This document shows, in pieces, positions 16,250 through 24,633 of a DNA stretch of 64,000 nucleotides. The first letter of the stretch is position 1. Each line of letters starts with the position of its first letter. Below the pieces are notes generated by a model, which ran no database searches, was not told the origin of the DNA, and was given only the letters and a program-made list of their open reading frames with translations. The position numbers and the translations under genes were made by a program. This DNA comes from Gammaproteobacteria bacterium (GTDB lineage Bacteria; Gemmatimonadota; Gemmatimonadetes; Longimicrobiales; Gaopeijiaceae): positions 1 through 64,000 of the forward strand of contig JAPPJO010000082.1 of the NCBI GenBank assembly GCA_028820325.1. Reading direction: 5' to 3'.

Positions 16250-16711
16250 CTACCCCAACGATCGACGTCTGAGCGAATGATACGCTCGCTCCCCGTTCCT
16301 TTCGAGTAGCCAACGCGCTCTCGCGACTCGATGAGACGCTTGGAAGATCCGCCCGTTGGACAAGTCGAAGTGGGCCGTCGCGAGTTCCCTCGCGATGCGC
16401 GCCCGAACCTGCTGAGACTTCTCGCTGCTCACACTCCCCAACCCGTAACGGCCAGGCGGGGCACCGGAAAGCGGATACGCTTCTTCCGCCGCTTCGATCA
16501 CGGCAAGGCCGTCACGCCAAACGGCGTCCACCACCCGCCGAAGCGAGCGAACAGGCTTCTCGAAGTCGGACGCGAAATGAGCTTCCTTCGCGGAAGCAGC
16601 CAAGAACGCATCGTCGATACTCCGAAAACGATCAACAGCGCTATCCCATGTCGCGGACTTCCAGACCGGATGCCAAACGTTCGGTCGCAGATGCCATTCA
16701 TTGGGGGACAT
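16250..16711 (-). CDS. Hypothetical protein, 153 aa
   Basis: I do not recognise the family. The product looks like a real soluble helical protein: WKSATWDSAVDRFRSIDDAFLAA, then SLRRVVDAVWRDGLAVIEAAEEAY, then RARIARELATAHFDL. The C-terminus is basic and Arg-rich. AGGAAT precedes the ATG. There is no signal peptide or membrane segment. It lies in the accessory region among integrase fragments, with no obvious partner gene. Confidence 0.5.
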   Translation of the reverse strand: MSPNEWHLRPNVWHPVWKSATWDSAVDRFRSIDDAFLAASAKEAHFASDFEKPVRSLRRVVDAVWRDGLAVIEAAEEAYPLSGAPPGRYGLGSVSSEKSQQVRARIARELATAHFDLSNGRIFQASHRVARARWLLERNGERAYHSLRRRSLG

Positions 16712-17215
16712 GATCTGATTCCTTGCCGATCAGGATGGACGAATCGCGGCAGACAAACGGGGCTGGACCAGTGAACAGGAATGGCGTCTGGTTTTCGCCG
16801 CCACGGCTCCTTGGGGTTGTAGCCTCGTGCCCGCGCCATGCACACTGACACCTCGCGTGCTCCAAGGCGTGGCAGCGATCCGTGAGAGTGCAACAAGTCG
16901 CGGACCGGGATCATTGCTCCGCGATCTCCAAATGGGGGCGGCTTTCGCGCCCAGCGTCTCCAGCCAGTCCGTCCCCCCGCCCATCAATTCTACCACGGAC
17001 CCACGCATGTTGGGAACCCAGCCGAGCGGCCGGGCGTTCGGATCGTCCGCCTCCGCGCGAACGGGGCGCGGCACCGCCGTGGATGCCTGACTGACTAGCC
17101 CCCAAAGGGCGGGATGGGCCGACACCCGGAGGTCACGCCCTCTGGCGGAGAGCTCCTCGTCCGGCGAGCTTCCGTTGCGCAGATCGTGCAGTCCATCAAT
17201 CGAGGGAATCGAACG
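16712..17215. other. Gene-poor stretch upstream of integrase fragment 2
   Basis: No supported gene. A minus-strand frame contains a plausible but broken segment (GYNPKEPWRRKPDAIPVHW at about 16800), perhaps the remnant of an orphan gene. The last about 55 bases (GCGCAGATCGTGCAGTCCATC and the GAATCGAACG leader) are shared with the 5' flanks of the integrase copies at 20129 and 25028, so they belong to the integrase repeat unit and probably hold its promoter and ribosome site. Confidence 0.45.
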
Positions 17216-17404
17216 ATGGCACGCACGAAACGAAGTCGTCGGAGCTACGGCGCTGGCGAGTGGGGCCGGAACCGGGTGAGAGTGTTCCCCGATCCCAAGA
17301 CCGGCATCTTCCAGATCGAGTGGCGGTCGGTGGCGGAACGGATCGCGGAGTTGCGGGCGGCTGGGATTCGGAACGGGGATGCATACAGGAGCGTGAGGCC
17401 ATGA
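17216..17404 (+). pseudogene. Integrase 5' fragment with foreign tail, copy 2
   Basis: Residues 1-37 (MARTKRSRRSYGAGEWGRNR onward to FQIEWR) match the N-terminus of the intact recombinase almost exactly. From about 17327 the sequence departs into a different 25-residue tail (VAERIAELRAAGIRNGDAYRS). The fused frame is open for 62 residues and its stop overlaps the ATG of the next gene (ATGA). It may simply be a scar. However, the overlap and the orderly tail leave open that a small chimeric protein is made and coupled to the downstream gene. It has no catalytic domain. Confidence 0.6.
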
Positions 17405-17793
17405 GCAAAAAGAGGCGCGCAACCGAAGGCGACGTGGTGGCAGAGGAGAAGAAGCGGGTGCCGCTTCCGGGTTTATCCAAAGCGGATCTCGAAAAGGTAC
17501 GGCGGGAGGGAGAACAGCACGCCCGTGACATGGCCAGCATCGGCCACAACTTTCTCCTTCACGTTGTGTCGCCTCCGCATCTACCTGATCGCCCGGTCAC
17601 TCTCCGGGCGGTAGCCATCCCCCTTGACTACAAATGCAAGATTCGGGAGAAGATGGTTCGGTCCGCAAGGGAATTCCTCCGCTATGCGTCCATGATCGAG
17701 GATCTGGACCAAAGGCTGACGTTGATCCTCGGCAACGCCATCGAGGGCAAGCCGTTGCTGGACGAGGTTGACGGGGCACCTACGGGAGAGTGA
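17401..17793 (+). CDS. Hypothetical protein, 130 aa
   Basis: Unknown family. The N-terminus is highly charged (SKKRRATEGDVVAEEKKR), followed by SKADLEKVRREGEQHARDM, a beta-like segment with PVTLRAVAIPLDYKCKI, and a helical C-terminal part (AREFLRYASMIEDLDQRLTLI). No signal peptide. Its ATG overlaps the stop of the integrase-fragment chimera, suggesting translational coupling. It is in an accessory segment bounded by two truncated integrases; possibly cargo of a former element. Confidence 0.55.
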   Translation: MSKKRRATEGDVVAEEKKRVPLPGLSKADLEKVRREGEQHARDMASIGHNFLLHVVSPPHLPDRPVTLRAVAIPLDYKCKIREKMVRSAREFLRYASMIEDLDQRLTLILGNAIEGKPLLDEVDGAPTGE

Positions 17794-17826
17794 ACCGATG
17801 AAGGATGGTTTACCTGATCGCACTAA

Positions 17827-18045
17827 GTGAACCTAGGAGCCTGGCGACGGTGGAGCCGCCACGACGCGAGCGTCGTCGCGGGCGCGGGCTTCACGGTCCC
17901 GCTGGCCGCCAGCCTGAACTTCGGGGCGGAGGTCATGTACCTGGACGGGGTCCTCGGGATCGACGAGGAGTACACCATGACGGGCAGCCTTCACGGCGAC
18001 GGCGGGGTTCGGGATTCCGCTGGGGTGAGGAGGATAGCTACGTGA
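17827..18045 (+). pseudogene. Outer-membrane beta-barrel protein fragment
   Basis: The frame encodes DASVVAGAGFTVPLAASLNF, then GAEVMYLDGVLGIDEEYT, strands typical of an OmpA-like or porin-like barrel, but no signal peptide or complete barrel. Both flanks are unrelated, so this is an internal fragment of about 50 codons brought in by rearrangement. The frame merges into the start region of the GIY-YIG gene. Confidence 0.45.
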
Positions 18046-18512
18046 AGGCCATGGCGCTTGTGCGAGAGTTGCAGGCGGCGAGAGCGTATCGGGTCCGGGA
18101 CTGGCACTCCTTCGAGCAACTGATTCCGGCCGCGCCCGGCGTGTACCGATTCACGAATGCCGACGGGTTGCGAGTCTATGTTGGCGAGACCAGCGATCTC
18201 CGCGAGCGGCTTCGCTATCAGGTTGTCGGTGCCCGGATCGACAATCCTGGGTGGAAACCGCGTCCTTCTGTCGGTGGAGTCAACCTGGTGAACAAGGTGG
18301 CGAAGGATCAGCGCGACGGACGCGGGTGGTCCTCCTACGAAATCGACCCCAGCGATCCGACCGAGATCGAGGCGCTGAACGCGACCCTCGACGCCATTGA
18401 CGGGCTGTCCGTGCAGTGGGTGGAGTGTCCGGACGGAAAGAACAAGCGCGAGCGCGTCGAACACTTGGCCGATCGTTGTGTCTTTGACGGGCGGTGCAGG
18501 TGTCGTTCGTGA
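18042..18512 (+). CDS. GIY-YIG nuclease-domain protein
   Basis: The GTG at 18042 is chosen because GTGAGGAGG lies just upstream; the longer open frame from 17805 would include the unrelated fragment before it. The 156-residue product has a GIY-YIG-like core at about residues 32-60: PGVYRF (GIY as GVY), then LRVYVGETSDLRERL (YIG as YVG, with a following Arg). This fold is found in homing endonucleases, UvrC and some restriction enzymes. The rest (NPGWKPRPSVGG, SYEIDPSDPTEIEALNATLD) shows no known extra domain. It stands alone in the accessory region, so a defence or mobility role is possible but unproven. Confidence 0.65.
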   Translation: MKAMALVRELQAARAYRVRDWHSFEQLIPAAPGVYRFTNADGLRVYVGETSDLRERLRYQVVGARIDNPGWKPRPSVGGVNLVNKVAKDQRDGRGWSSYEIDPSDPTEIEALNATLDAIDGLSVQWVECPDGKNKRERVEHLADRCVFDGRCRCRS

Positions 18513-18854
18513 CCTAGCATCCCGACGCCGCAGGACCCGCAACCGCCGCGCACCCGCGCGCGACGCACGGCAATGATCGCCAGTACATCCGTGGAGTTCT
18601 AACCGAGCATGTGGACAGATTCGTCGACGAGTACCTCCGCGTGAAACGGAGCGTGGTGCGGGAAATAGACTGGGCGGGAGGTGCCCACCCACCTCATCGG
18701 CGTCATTTGCTGGTCCGACGAGGACCGAGGGGTTGAAGCGTGGCCTGTGGAATCTGGTACTACACCGTCGCCGAAGCTGAGCTTGTGGGCGTGCTCCTCG
18801 GTGCGTATGGCGTTCCGCGGGAGAGCTTCGCCGACCTTGCCGTAGCAAGACCGT
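18513..18854. other. Gene-free interval
   Basis: No supported gene or element. Open frames on both strands are short and lack motifs or ribosome sites. Confidence 0.4.
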
Positions 18855-18884
18855 ATGGAGGAGGACGTCTTGGAGAGGGTAGGT

Positions 18885-19091
18885 ATGGAGGCCGGCCACC
18901 CATCCGCCATGCAGCGATGGATCAGGGTTGCCGTATGGCTGGAGCTAATTCCTCCTGATCGTAAGCTGACCACTACGGATCGGCGAAAGAACGCCGTCGC
19001 GGCGGTGATGGGCCTACTGATCCTAGTGCTCGCCATGCTCGCGGATGTCGCTGTCGTCGGTGTCCGAGCTTGCAGCGGATCGCCCGACTAA
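18885..19091 (+). CDS. Small single-pass membrane protein, 68 aa
   Basis: ATG 18885 follows GAGAGGGTAGG. The product has a polar N-terminal half (MQRWIRVAVWLELIPPDRK, TTTDRRKNA) and one strong transmembrane helix (VAAVMGLLILVLAMLADVAVV). No family recognised. It is isolated between gene-free intervals, and the membrane helix is the main argument that it is real. Confidence 0.4.
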   Translation: MEAGHPSAMQRWIRVAVWLELIPPDRKLTTTDRRKNAVAAVMGLLILVLAMLADVAVVGVRACSGSPD

Positions 19092-20128
19092 TTGGGCTGG
19101 CACGCAAGCCGAATCGTCGGGGGCCGGGCGCGTTCACCGCGGCCTTTGGCGCCCCCGCCTACGCCGCACCGTAGTGTGAGAACGACGGTGGGGGGCGATT
19201 CACACTTCAACCCTCCGGCGATTCACGCCGGCCTTCCTGCGCATCCGCTGGCGCGGCAGTGTCTTGCGGTACCACCGCCGGTTGCGCGGTGGCACACCGG
19301 CGACAGGTGCCGTGACGGGAGCGACCCCCCTCGCCGAGGGCTCGGTACGGCGTAGGGCCGAGCGTGGTTTCACACCCTCGTCCCCGCCTCCAAGGGGTCG
19401 CTCCAGCAGCATCAATCCGTCCCGGAAGGGTGTCGAGCGCCGCTACGAGGCGGCGGAGGACCGGTTGGCCAGACCGGCTGGTCGGCCCCGCCGCCTCGGC
19501 GCCGGTTCCCCGGGCCTCCGGGACGGGCAAAGCCCGCCCCTCCGGCCGGGGCGCTGACTTCACAACTCGGCGGCCCGGCCGCTTACACCCCGCCGTAGCC
19601 GACCAAAGCTGCATGGTGGGTTGTCAGGGAGGGGCGGCGGAATCGGACCCGCGTTCGGATGACGAGTCTCCCGGGGCCCGAACGTTGGTGGACAAGCGAA
19701 GCGCGTCAGCCCGCCAGCTGCGACCGATTGCCAGATCAGAGCAAATCGTCGGAGCCTCGAACGGGATTCGGTGAGGAAACGGCGGTGCGGGTCCTGCGGC
19801 AAGCGCCAGGTGGGCCGTCCCCGGCAGGAAACCGTGTGCGCGGTTCGCTTCGAGATCCCCGGTTCCTCGTCGAGGCTGTGCTCGAAGGCGATTCTCACCC
19901 GACCCGTACCCCTCGGAGACCCGAGATCGTCGAGCCTGGGCGATCCTAGAGCCCGTAGATACGCCGAAACCACGTCTGGATCGACCGTTTCCAGACGATC
20001 CGCGTGGCGATGGGCGCGCCCGCGCCCAAGACCGGCCGAGCCGCCGACTCTGGACGACGCGCCCGAGCGGCGCGAGGTTCCGAACGTGCAGATCGTGCAA
20101 TCCATCGAATCGAGAGAGGAATCGAACG
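19092..20128. other. Gene-poor stretch with repeat and integrase 5' flank
   Basis: No gene is supported. The GC-rich dispersed repeat lies at 19488-19556. A plus-strand frame near 19770 begins RKRRCGSCGKRQVGRPRQ, which could be a degraded zinc-ribbon protein, but it runs on without structure. The last about 55 bp repeat the integrase 5' flank (GTGCAGATCGTGCAATCCATC). Confidence 0.45.
19488..19556 (+). repeat. GC-rich dispersed repeat, copy 2
   Basis: Partner of 16097-16163. In this copy the variable loop is GACGGGCAAAGCCCGCCCC, giving a compact hairpin GGGC-AAA-GCCC. Compensating changes relative to copy 1 (GACGGACTCCGTCCG) keep the hairpin, which hints at a conserved structure, not only shared ancestry. 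Confidence 0.45.
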
Positions 20129-20380
20129 ATGGCACGCACGAAACGAAGTCTGCGCTCGTACGGCGCCGGCGAATGGGGCCGAAACCGGGTGAGGATCTTT
20201 CCCGACCCGAAGACCGGCAACTTCCAGATAGAGTGGCGCGCGAACGGTCGGAGGCTCACCCGGTCGCTGGGGCACCGGGACTGGGTGAGGGCGAAGAAGC
20301 AGGCGGACGAGTTCGCCGCGGGCTTCATCGACGCGCCCAACGGCAAGGCGGAAGCCGAGCCCGAGCCGCTCACGCTGGAG
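20129..20380 (+). pseudogene. Integrase 5' fragment, copy 3
   Basis: Residues 1-84 match the intact recombinase closely (MARTKRSLRSYGAGEWGRNR, ANGRRLTRSLGHRDWVRAK, EAEPEPLTLE). Similarity stops abruptly at about 20380, where the intact gene continues into the core-binding domain. The frame stays open to 20509 but the tail is unrelated and overlaps the nuclease gene on the other strand. The about 55 bp before the ATG are also shared with copy 2 and the intact gene. All three truncated copies lack the catalytic domain. Confidence 0.7.
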
Positions 20381-20430
20381 AGTGCGGAAGAGCCGCGTCG
20401 TATGGGCGCATCACCGGTCCGTCCGCTCGA

Positions 20431-21915
20431 TCACTTCCCAAACGCCCTTTCGACCTCGTCGATGATAGGAATCGCCGTGGTGGCGAGGTCAGTCATGCCG
20501 TCAACGTAGTAGTCCGTAATTGGGCCTCCCCCATTCTCCAATTCCCGGTACAAGTCTGGAAGAAGGGCATTCCAGCTGGCTTTTTCGTCGCTAACCCGCC
20601 CCAAGTACGGCCACCAGGAGTCGCTTCGTCCCGCAACGAGGCCAGTTCGAAGGTTCTCCTCAAGACGCTCGCGCCGCTCCTTTTCCGCCCTAGTAGCTAT
20701 GCTGCTCTTGGCCAGCGGGTGAAGCACGCCCCACCTCCAACCGTTTGGTCCTGGCCCTGCCGATTGCATTACGACGGCCGTACACCCTTCGTACGGAGGG
20801 TGCGTGGTTCTGCGGTTCTCCCACGGACGCCAGCTCCCGCGATAGATCCAAAGAAAATTGGCCCATCCTTTTTCTCCACCGTACTTGGTTTCTGTCTGGA
20901 GATCCGAGCCACTGCCGCCCAATTCCTCCTCGACCCTCTTGTGGATCATCGTGCGCAGATGTTCCAGGAACCGCTCGCACAGCCTTGCCTTGATGGCTGG
21001 CCACGCGTCATACACCGCTTGCGCGGTTGGAAGCTGATTCGGGTTTGAGAAGAGGTAGTCCTGCATGGCGCGAGTTTCGCTGTCGGTCGGCATCGAATGA
21101 CCTCCGAAGTTTCGGCAATACGTTTCAGCGTCCCTGAGGAAGTAGCGTAGTCGTTCGGGGTCGCAACGTTGACGGCAAGCCGCGAACCAGTTCGCCAGCG
21201 AAAGCTCTACTCGGAAATCGTCGAAAACGTCCCCAGAGCTGCCTTCCGAGTCCACGCTCGCAGCGTCGGCCCGATAGGCCATGATGGCGAAGCGTTCGTG
21301 CCATCGCTGAAGCTCGTCTTGCGGGATACTCGATTCATCGGGACCGTCGCTCGTGGGCGAAAGATAGAGCAGCAGAAAGCGGTTGGAGTACTCCTGTTCG
21401 AGATAGCCGAGGTAGTCCTTGACCTGGTTGGGCTGGTCATCCGCGTAAGGCTTATTCTCGATGGCGAGGCAGAAGGCACGATCACCGTCCGGGATCTCCA
21501 CGGAGATGTCCAGGCGACGGTTGTTCGTGATGGTCCTCTCCGTGACTACTCCGATCCGTTTCGTGAAGGCGGTACCCAGCTTCGGCCGGTGACGAATCTC
21601 GGCCAGTCCTTCTAGCAACGTCGCGAGGAAGATCGTTCCTTGGCCGTGGGGCCCCGCGGGATTGAGCAGATCGGCAATGATCCTCGAGAGTCCGGCCTCG
21701 GACGTGTTCAAGTAATCGGAGACGTTGAAACGACGTGCTAGGTGACGGTCAAGATCTCGTTCGAGAACCTTGGCGGTGTCCAGCCGAGGCGACAACTCCA
21801 CGAAAAACCGCACGATCTGGCGATGCTCTGCTCGTCTAGCATCTTCGAGGTGCCTACCGAGTTCGCGGAAGAAGCGTGCGTATCGTCGCCGACTCTTCAG
21901 GCTCGCGTCATCCAT
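20431..21915 (-). CDS. PD-(D/E)XK nuclease superfamily protein
   Basis: The protein of about 494 residues has an N-terminal helical region (VERDLDRHLARRF-like), then NVSDYLNTSEAGLSRIIADLL with GPHGQGTIF, then the nuclease core. The core has RRLDISVEI (catalytic Asp) followed about 15 residues later by CLAIENKPYADDQPNQV (E-x-K), and LLLYLSPT. This is the arrangement of the PDDEXK_4 family (PF14281). The C-terminal 250 residues are rich in aromatic residues and carry no known domain. ATG 21915 (MDDASL) is preferred; a TTG at 21969 would add 18 residues. Family members often occur in accessory regions and some are suspected in phage defence; no methyltransferase or partner gene is present here. 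Confidence 0.75.
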   Translation of the reverse strand: MDDASLKSRRRYARFFRELGRHLEDARRAEHRQIVRFFVELSPRLDTAKVLERDLDRHLARRFNVSDYLNTSEAGLSRIIADLLNPAGPHGQGTIFLATLLEGLAEIRHRPKLGTAFTKRIGVVTERTITNNRRLDISVEIPDGDRAFCLAIENKPYADDQPNQVKDYLGYLEQEYSNRFLLLYLSPTSDGPDESSIPQDELQRWHERFAIMAYRADAASVDSEGSSGDVFDDFRVELSLANWFAACRQRCDPERLRYFLRDAETYCRNFGGHSMPTDSETRAMQDYLFSNPNQLPTAQAVYDAWPAIKARLCERFLEHLRTMIHKRVEEELGGSGSDLQTETKYGGEKGWANFLWIYRGSWRPWENRRTTHPPYEGCTAVVMQSAGPGPNGWRWGVLHPLAKSSIATRAEKERRERLEENLRTGLVAGRSDSWWPYLGRVSDEKASWNALLPDLYRELENGGGPITDYYVDGMTDLATTAIPIIDEVERAFGK

Positions 21916-22164
21916 GATCCTGATTGCCGCCTGCCAAGCCAACTCCTCCCACAGCGTCCGCCAGACCAACCCCGTCGTTGATCATCGGCCAGCCTCGCCC
22001 CGCGTTCGCTCCGGCGGCTTTGCGGCGCTGCCTGCCCGCCCCCCGCAAGGTGGTATAGCGCGATCAGAATGAAGTCTCTCGCCTTCTCGTGGAGAGTCGG
22101 GCTCTGCGCGGCTACCGGGGACGCCTCATGCGCGGAGCGCGACGGAACGCCAAGCGCGCGAGCG

Positions 22165-22857
22165 TCATAGCTGAATGTGCCACTCGAAATCAGGGATGCC
22201 CGAACATGTAACGGTGACCAGCCGTAACCCGGCCTCGGTCACGAACAGGGCCTGACTGCCGCCGTGCAACTTGTTCCACGCCACGCAGACGACCTGCGTG
22301 AACTCCATCGCGTCAAGGCTCTTGGTACCGACCATGCGGCCCGTCTCGTGGTTGAGCACCACTCCCAGCCTGTCACCCTCGCGCTCAACTCTGACCACAA
22401 CATCGCAGATTGCGTCCATGAGGCTTAGGCCAAGCGCCGCCGTGCCGTTTTCCTCGCAGCGCTGGAGCCGGGCTAGCTCCTCACGCAGGCGGTCCTGTTC
22501 CACCACCCTATCGAATTCCTCCTGACGCGCGCGGCTTTCGAGGACGCTCTGGCAGATGCGCCAGAAGGCTGCGGAATCTCGAATGACGGTTTTGGCCCGG
22601 CAGTAGTCGAAGTCCTCGGTAGAGAGCGTGGCGATTAGCGAGTCGTGGTGTGCTACTACGCTGTCATAGGCGGGATCGCCTTGGTTTAGGCCGAGGAATC
22701 GCAGGCACCGTTCCTTCCATCCTTCCTCGTAGACACGGTTTGACATCTCGCGGACGCAAGACATGTATTGCGCGTTGGTCAACTCCTGGGCGTGCACGTG
22801 TCCCGTCAGGATGCTCGCCGTAGTCGCGAGCGCGATGATGGCGAGAACGGTCCTCAT
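22165..22857 (-). CDS. Hypothetical exported protein, 230 aa
   Basis: ATG 22857 follows GAGGGAAG and gives a clear signal peptide (MRTVLAIIALATTASILTG, cleavage near VHAQ). The mature part has a helical half with cysteines (YMSCVREMSN, WKERCLRFLG, DYCRAK, WRICQSVLE) and a C-terminal beta-like domain (VVVRVEREGDRLGVVLNHE, SQALFVTEAGLRLVTVTC). Seven cysteines suggest a periplasmic disulfide-bonded protein. I do not recognise the family. It stands alone on its strand next to the nuclease gene. Confidence 0.65.
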   Translation of the reverse strand: MRTVLAIIALATTASILTGHVHAQELTNAQYMSCVREMSNRVYEEGWKERCLRFLGLNQGDPAYDSVVAHHDSLIATLSTEDFDYCRAKTVIRDSAAFWRICQSVLESRARQEEFDRVVEQDRLREELARLQRCEENGTAALGLSLMDAICDVVVRVEREGDRLGVVLNHETGRMVGTKSLDAMEFTQVVCVAWNKLHGGSQALFVTEAGLRLVTVTCSGIPDFEWHIQL

Positions 22858-23099
22858 GTTGCTTCCCTCGCTGGCGCACATGTAATGCTCTCATATACGA
22901 AACTGCGGAAGCGCCCGAGAGCAAGCAAGAACAGCGCTACCAGAGGTGAAACTGCCCGCCGATGGCCTCCACGTCGCGTGCGGGGATCGAAGCTCTGGCG
23001 CAAGAGACTGGGCGCGTCCTGACCAGCGATCCCCGCTGAACGAACCAGCGCGACGCCGTTCACGGGGGACGCCCTGCGAGCCGTATCACGAGGCACTGG

Positions 23100-23312
23100 T
23101 CAAGCCCCTCGACGTCGTTCGTAGAGCCATGCGCGCGCCGATATGCGCGCGCGCTCCAGTCTTGCTTCATGCTCGTGCGCGCGCCTGGAGCAAACGGCAT
23201 CGCAGTAATCCGATTCGCGGTTGGGATGCACCGGCCGCGAACAGCCGTCGCGCTTGCAGACCTTGTCAGCGCGCTCGACGCGGAGTCTCTTGCGTAGTAT
23301 TCGCCGCCTCAT
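23100..23312 (-). CDS. Small putative zinc-binding protein, 70 aa
   Basis: The product is basic and has a Cys pattern C-x4-C-x12-C-x3-C (VCKRDGCSRPV, SDYCDAVCSRRAHE), which resembles small zinc-ribbon-like proteins common in phages and mobile elements. The rest is a basic helix (ARLERARISARAWLYERR). No strong ribosome site. Real but cryptic, or a chance frame in GC-rich DNA; the ordered cysteines favour the former. Confidence 0.4.
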   Translation of the reverse strand: MRRRILRKRLRVERADKVCKRDGCSRPVHPNRESDYCDAVCSRRAHEHEARLERARISARAWLYERRRGA

Positions 23313-23531
23313 CGCACATGCAGGAACTCGAAGTACGCGCGCCCTTCCTCACCAAGCGATCTGACGGTCACCGCAGCGCCCCTGACCCGGCTCACGCCAG
23401 CCTCCAACATCATCTACGATAGGCGCTCGGCCAACATCGTCGTGTCGCCGACGACCCGGACCGGCCGGAGGGAGGTGCTGTGCTGCTTTCGTCGAGCAAG
23501 ATGGATGTGATCGGTCAGCACTTGTGCGACG

Positions 23532-23795
23532 TCACCAGCGCATGGCGAGGACCGAGGAAACGTCGCCACGCCAAGCCCAAAGGGGATGGGTGCCGACCTT
23601 CCAAGCTGTCATGCGAAAGACCGGATATCCTGCCAGCACGGTTGCACCGTCCTCGCTGGCTGGATCGGCCTCCGGCCCCTCCAAGAGGAACACGGGCCCC
23701 TCCCCGGTGCTCTGGACGAATACTGTAGTGCCCTGCGGGATGCCATCAAGGATGTTTTGGGGCTCGCGGGTCACGTGAATTCGCTTACGTTGCAT
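23532..23795 (-). CDS. Hypothetical small protein, 87 aa
   Basis: A plausible soluble beta-type protein: RKRIHVTREPQNILDGIPQG, TTVFVQSTGEGPVFLLEG, DGATVLAGYPVFRM. No family recognised, no ribosome site seen, no partner. Listed because amino acid composition is protein-like compared with other frames here. Confidence 0.3.
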   Translation of the reverse strand: MQRKRIHVTREPQNILDGIPQGTTVFVQSTGEGPVFLLEGPEADPASEDGATVLAGYPVFRMTAWKVGTHPLWAWRGDVSSVLAMRW

Positions 23796-24108
23796 TCGAG
23801 TGCGCGATGTGCATCAGTAGTCGGCCGCTTCCCTTCAATACTGGCCATCGTTCCCCCGCGGGGCTAGACGAAAGCCCATCTCGTCACGATTCTGCCGCTA
23901 AATCGCTCCTATGGTGCCAGTTTTCCACTTATCCACCGCGTCTTTCCACCGATCTGCTCTCCAGTCCATCACGTCCGGGAGGTGAATCGTCTTGCAGTCG
24001 CTCTTGGCGGCATAAGGCATCGATATCGTCGCATATGAGAAACGCAGGAGACCCGCTGCTGAAGCGATCACGATCACGGCGTTCGTCGCAGTCATGTGGC
24101 CCGGCGGA
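23796..24108. other. Interval downstream of infA
   Basis: No supported gene. A minus-strand frame 23898-24095 begins with a hydrophobic stretch (TNAVIVIASAAGLLRFSY) and could encode a 65-residue membrane peptide, but it lacks a ribosome site and recognisable features. Confidence 0.35.
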
Positions 24109-24324
24109 CTACTTGTACCGATACGTGATGCGGCCCTTCGACAGATCGTAGGGTGACAGCGCGCACTTGACCCGGTCGCCCCCCAGCACCCGGATGTAGT
24201 TCTTGCGCATCTTTCCGGCGAGATACGCGAGAATCGAGTGGCCGTTCTCCAGGCGGACCCGGAAGGTGGCGTTGGGAAGGACTTCGGTAACGACCCCTTC
24301 GATTTCGATCGCCTGTTTTGCCAA
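24109..24324 (-). CDS. infA: Translation initiation factor IF-1
   Basis: The 71-residue product is a single OB-fold S1 domain with the IF-1 hallmarks: [44 protein letters not shown] and [17 protein letters not shown]-1 binds the ribosomal A site during initiation and is essential. The start is a TTG (there is no ATG), matching the usual MAK start. [15 protein letters not shown] replaces the more usual ENGH-x-x-LAHISGKMR. It stands alone, away from the ribosomal protein operon where infA usually lies, inside an accessory zone. It could be the sole copy or a second diverged copy. Confidence 0.9.
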   Translation of the reverse strand: MAKQAIEIEGVVTEVLPNATFRVRLENGHSILAYLAGKMRKNYIRVLGGDRVKCALSPYDLSKGRITYRYK

Positions 24325-24523
24325 GGGCGGGTCTCTTCTCAGGAACAGAGGTAGGCAGCAGGTCAGCCTAACGTCCGTGACACGATCCCGCCGCGCAAGC
24401 CGCGTTGTCGGGCCATGCTCGAATCGGCCCTCGCCGCGATGGCGTTGGCGCCAGCAGACGCCTGCAGGCTCGGGATGCGGTCGTCCCAGGCGTCCAATGG
24501 CCTTCCTGCCAAGGATTGATGGA

Positions 24524-24619
24524 CTGGGAGCGACCCCCGGGGGAGGGTGGGATGGGCGTGCACATCCCGACCCTCCCCGATGCCCGCACTGGGCATCGAA
24601 ACAGGGGGGTCGCTCCCAG
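24524..24619. repeat. Nested inverted repeat
   Basis: Outer arms CTGGGAGCGACCCCC (24524-24538) and GGGGGTCGCTCCCAG (24605-24619) are perfect 15-bp complements. Inside, GGGAGGGTGGGATG pairs imperfectly with CATCCCGACCCTCCCC, and GATGCCC pairs with GGGCATC. The whole 96-bp unit can fold into a branched hairpin. It could be a REP-like or MITE-like element or a strong terminator region near infA; no transposase or target duplication is visible. Confidence 0.6.
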
Positions 24620-24633
24620 CCACGGCCAAGGAG

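Noticed and set aside
19771..20000. Zinc-ribbon-like start RKRRCGSCGK in a plus-strand frame
   Set aside because: Only one Cys pair is clear, there is no ribosome site, and the frame runs through unrelated sequence into the integrase fragment.
23898..24095. Possible 65-residue membrane peptide
   Set aside because: No ribosome site, no family, and the hydrophobic stretch alone is weak support; mentioned only under the interval.
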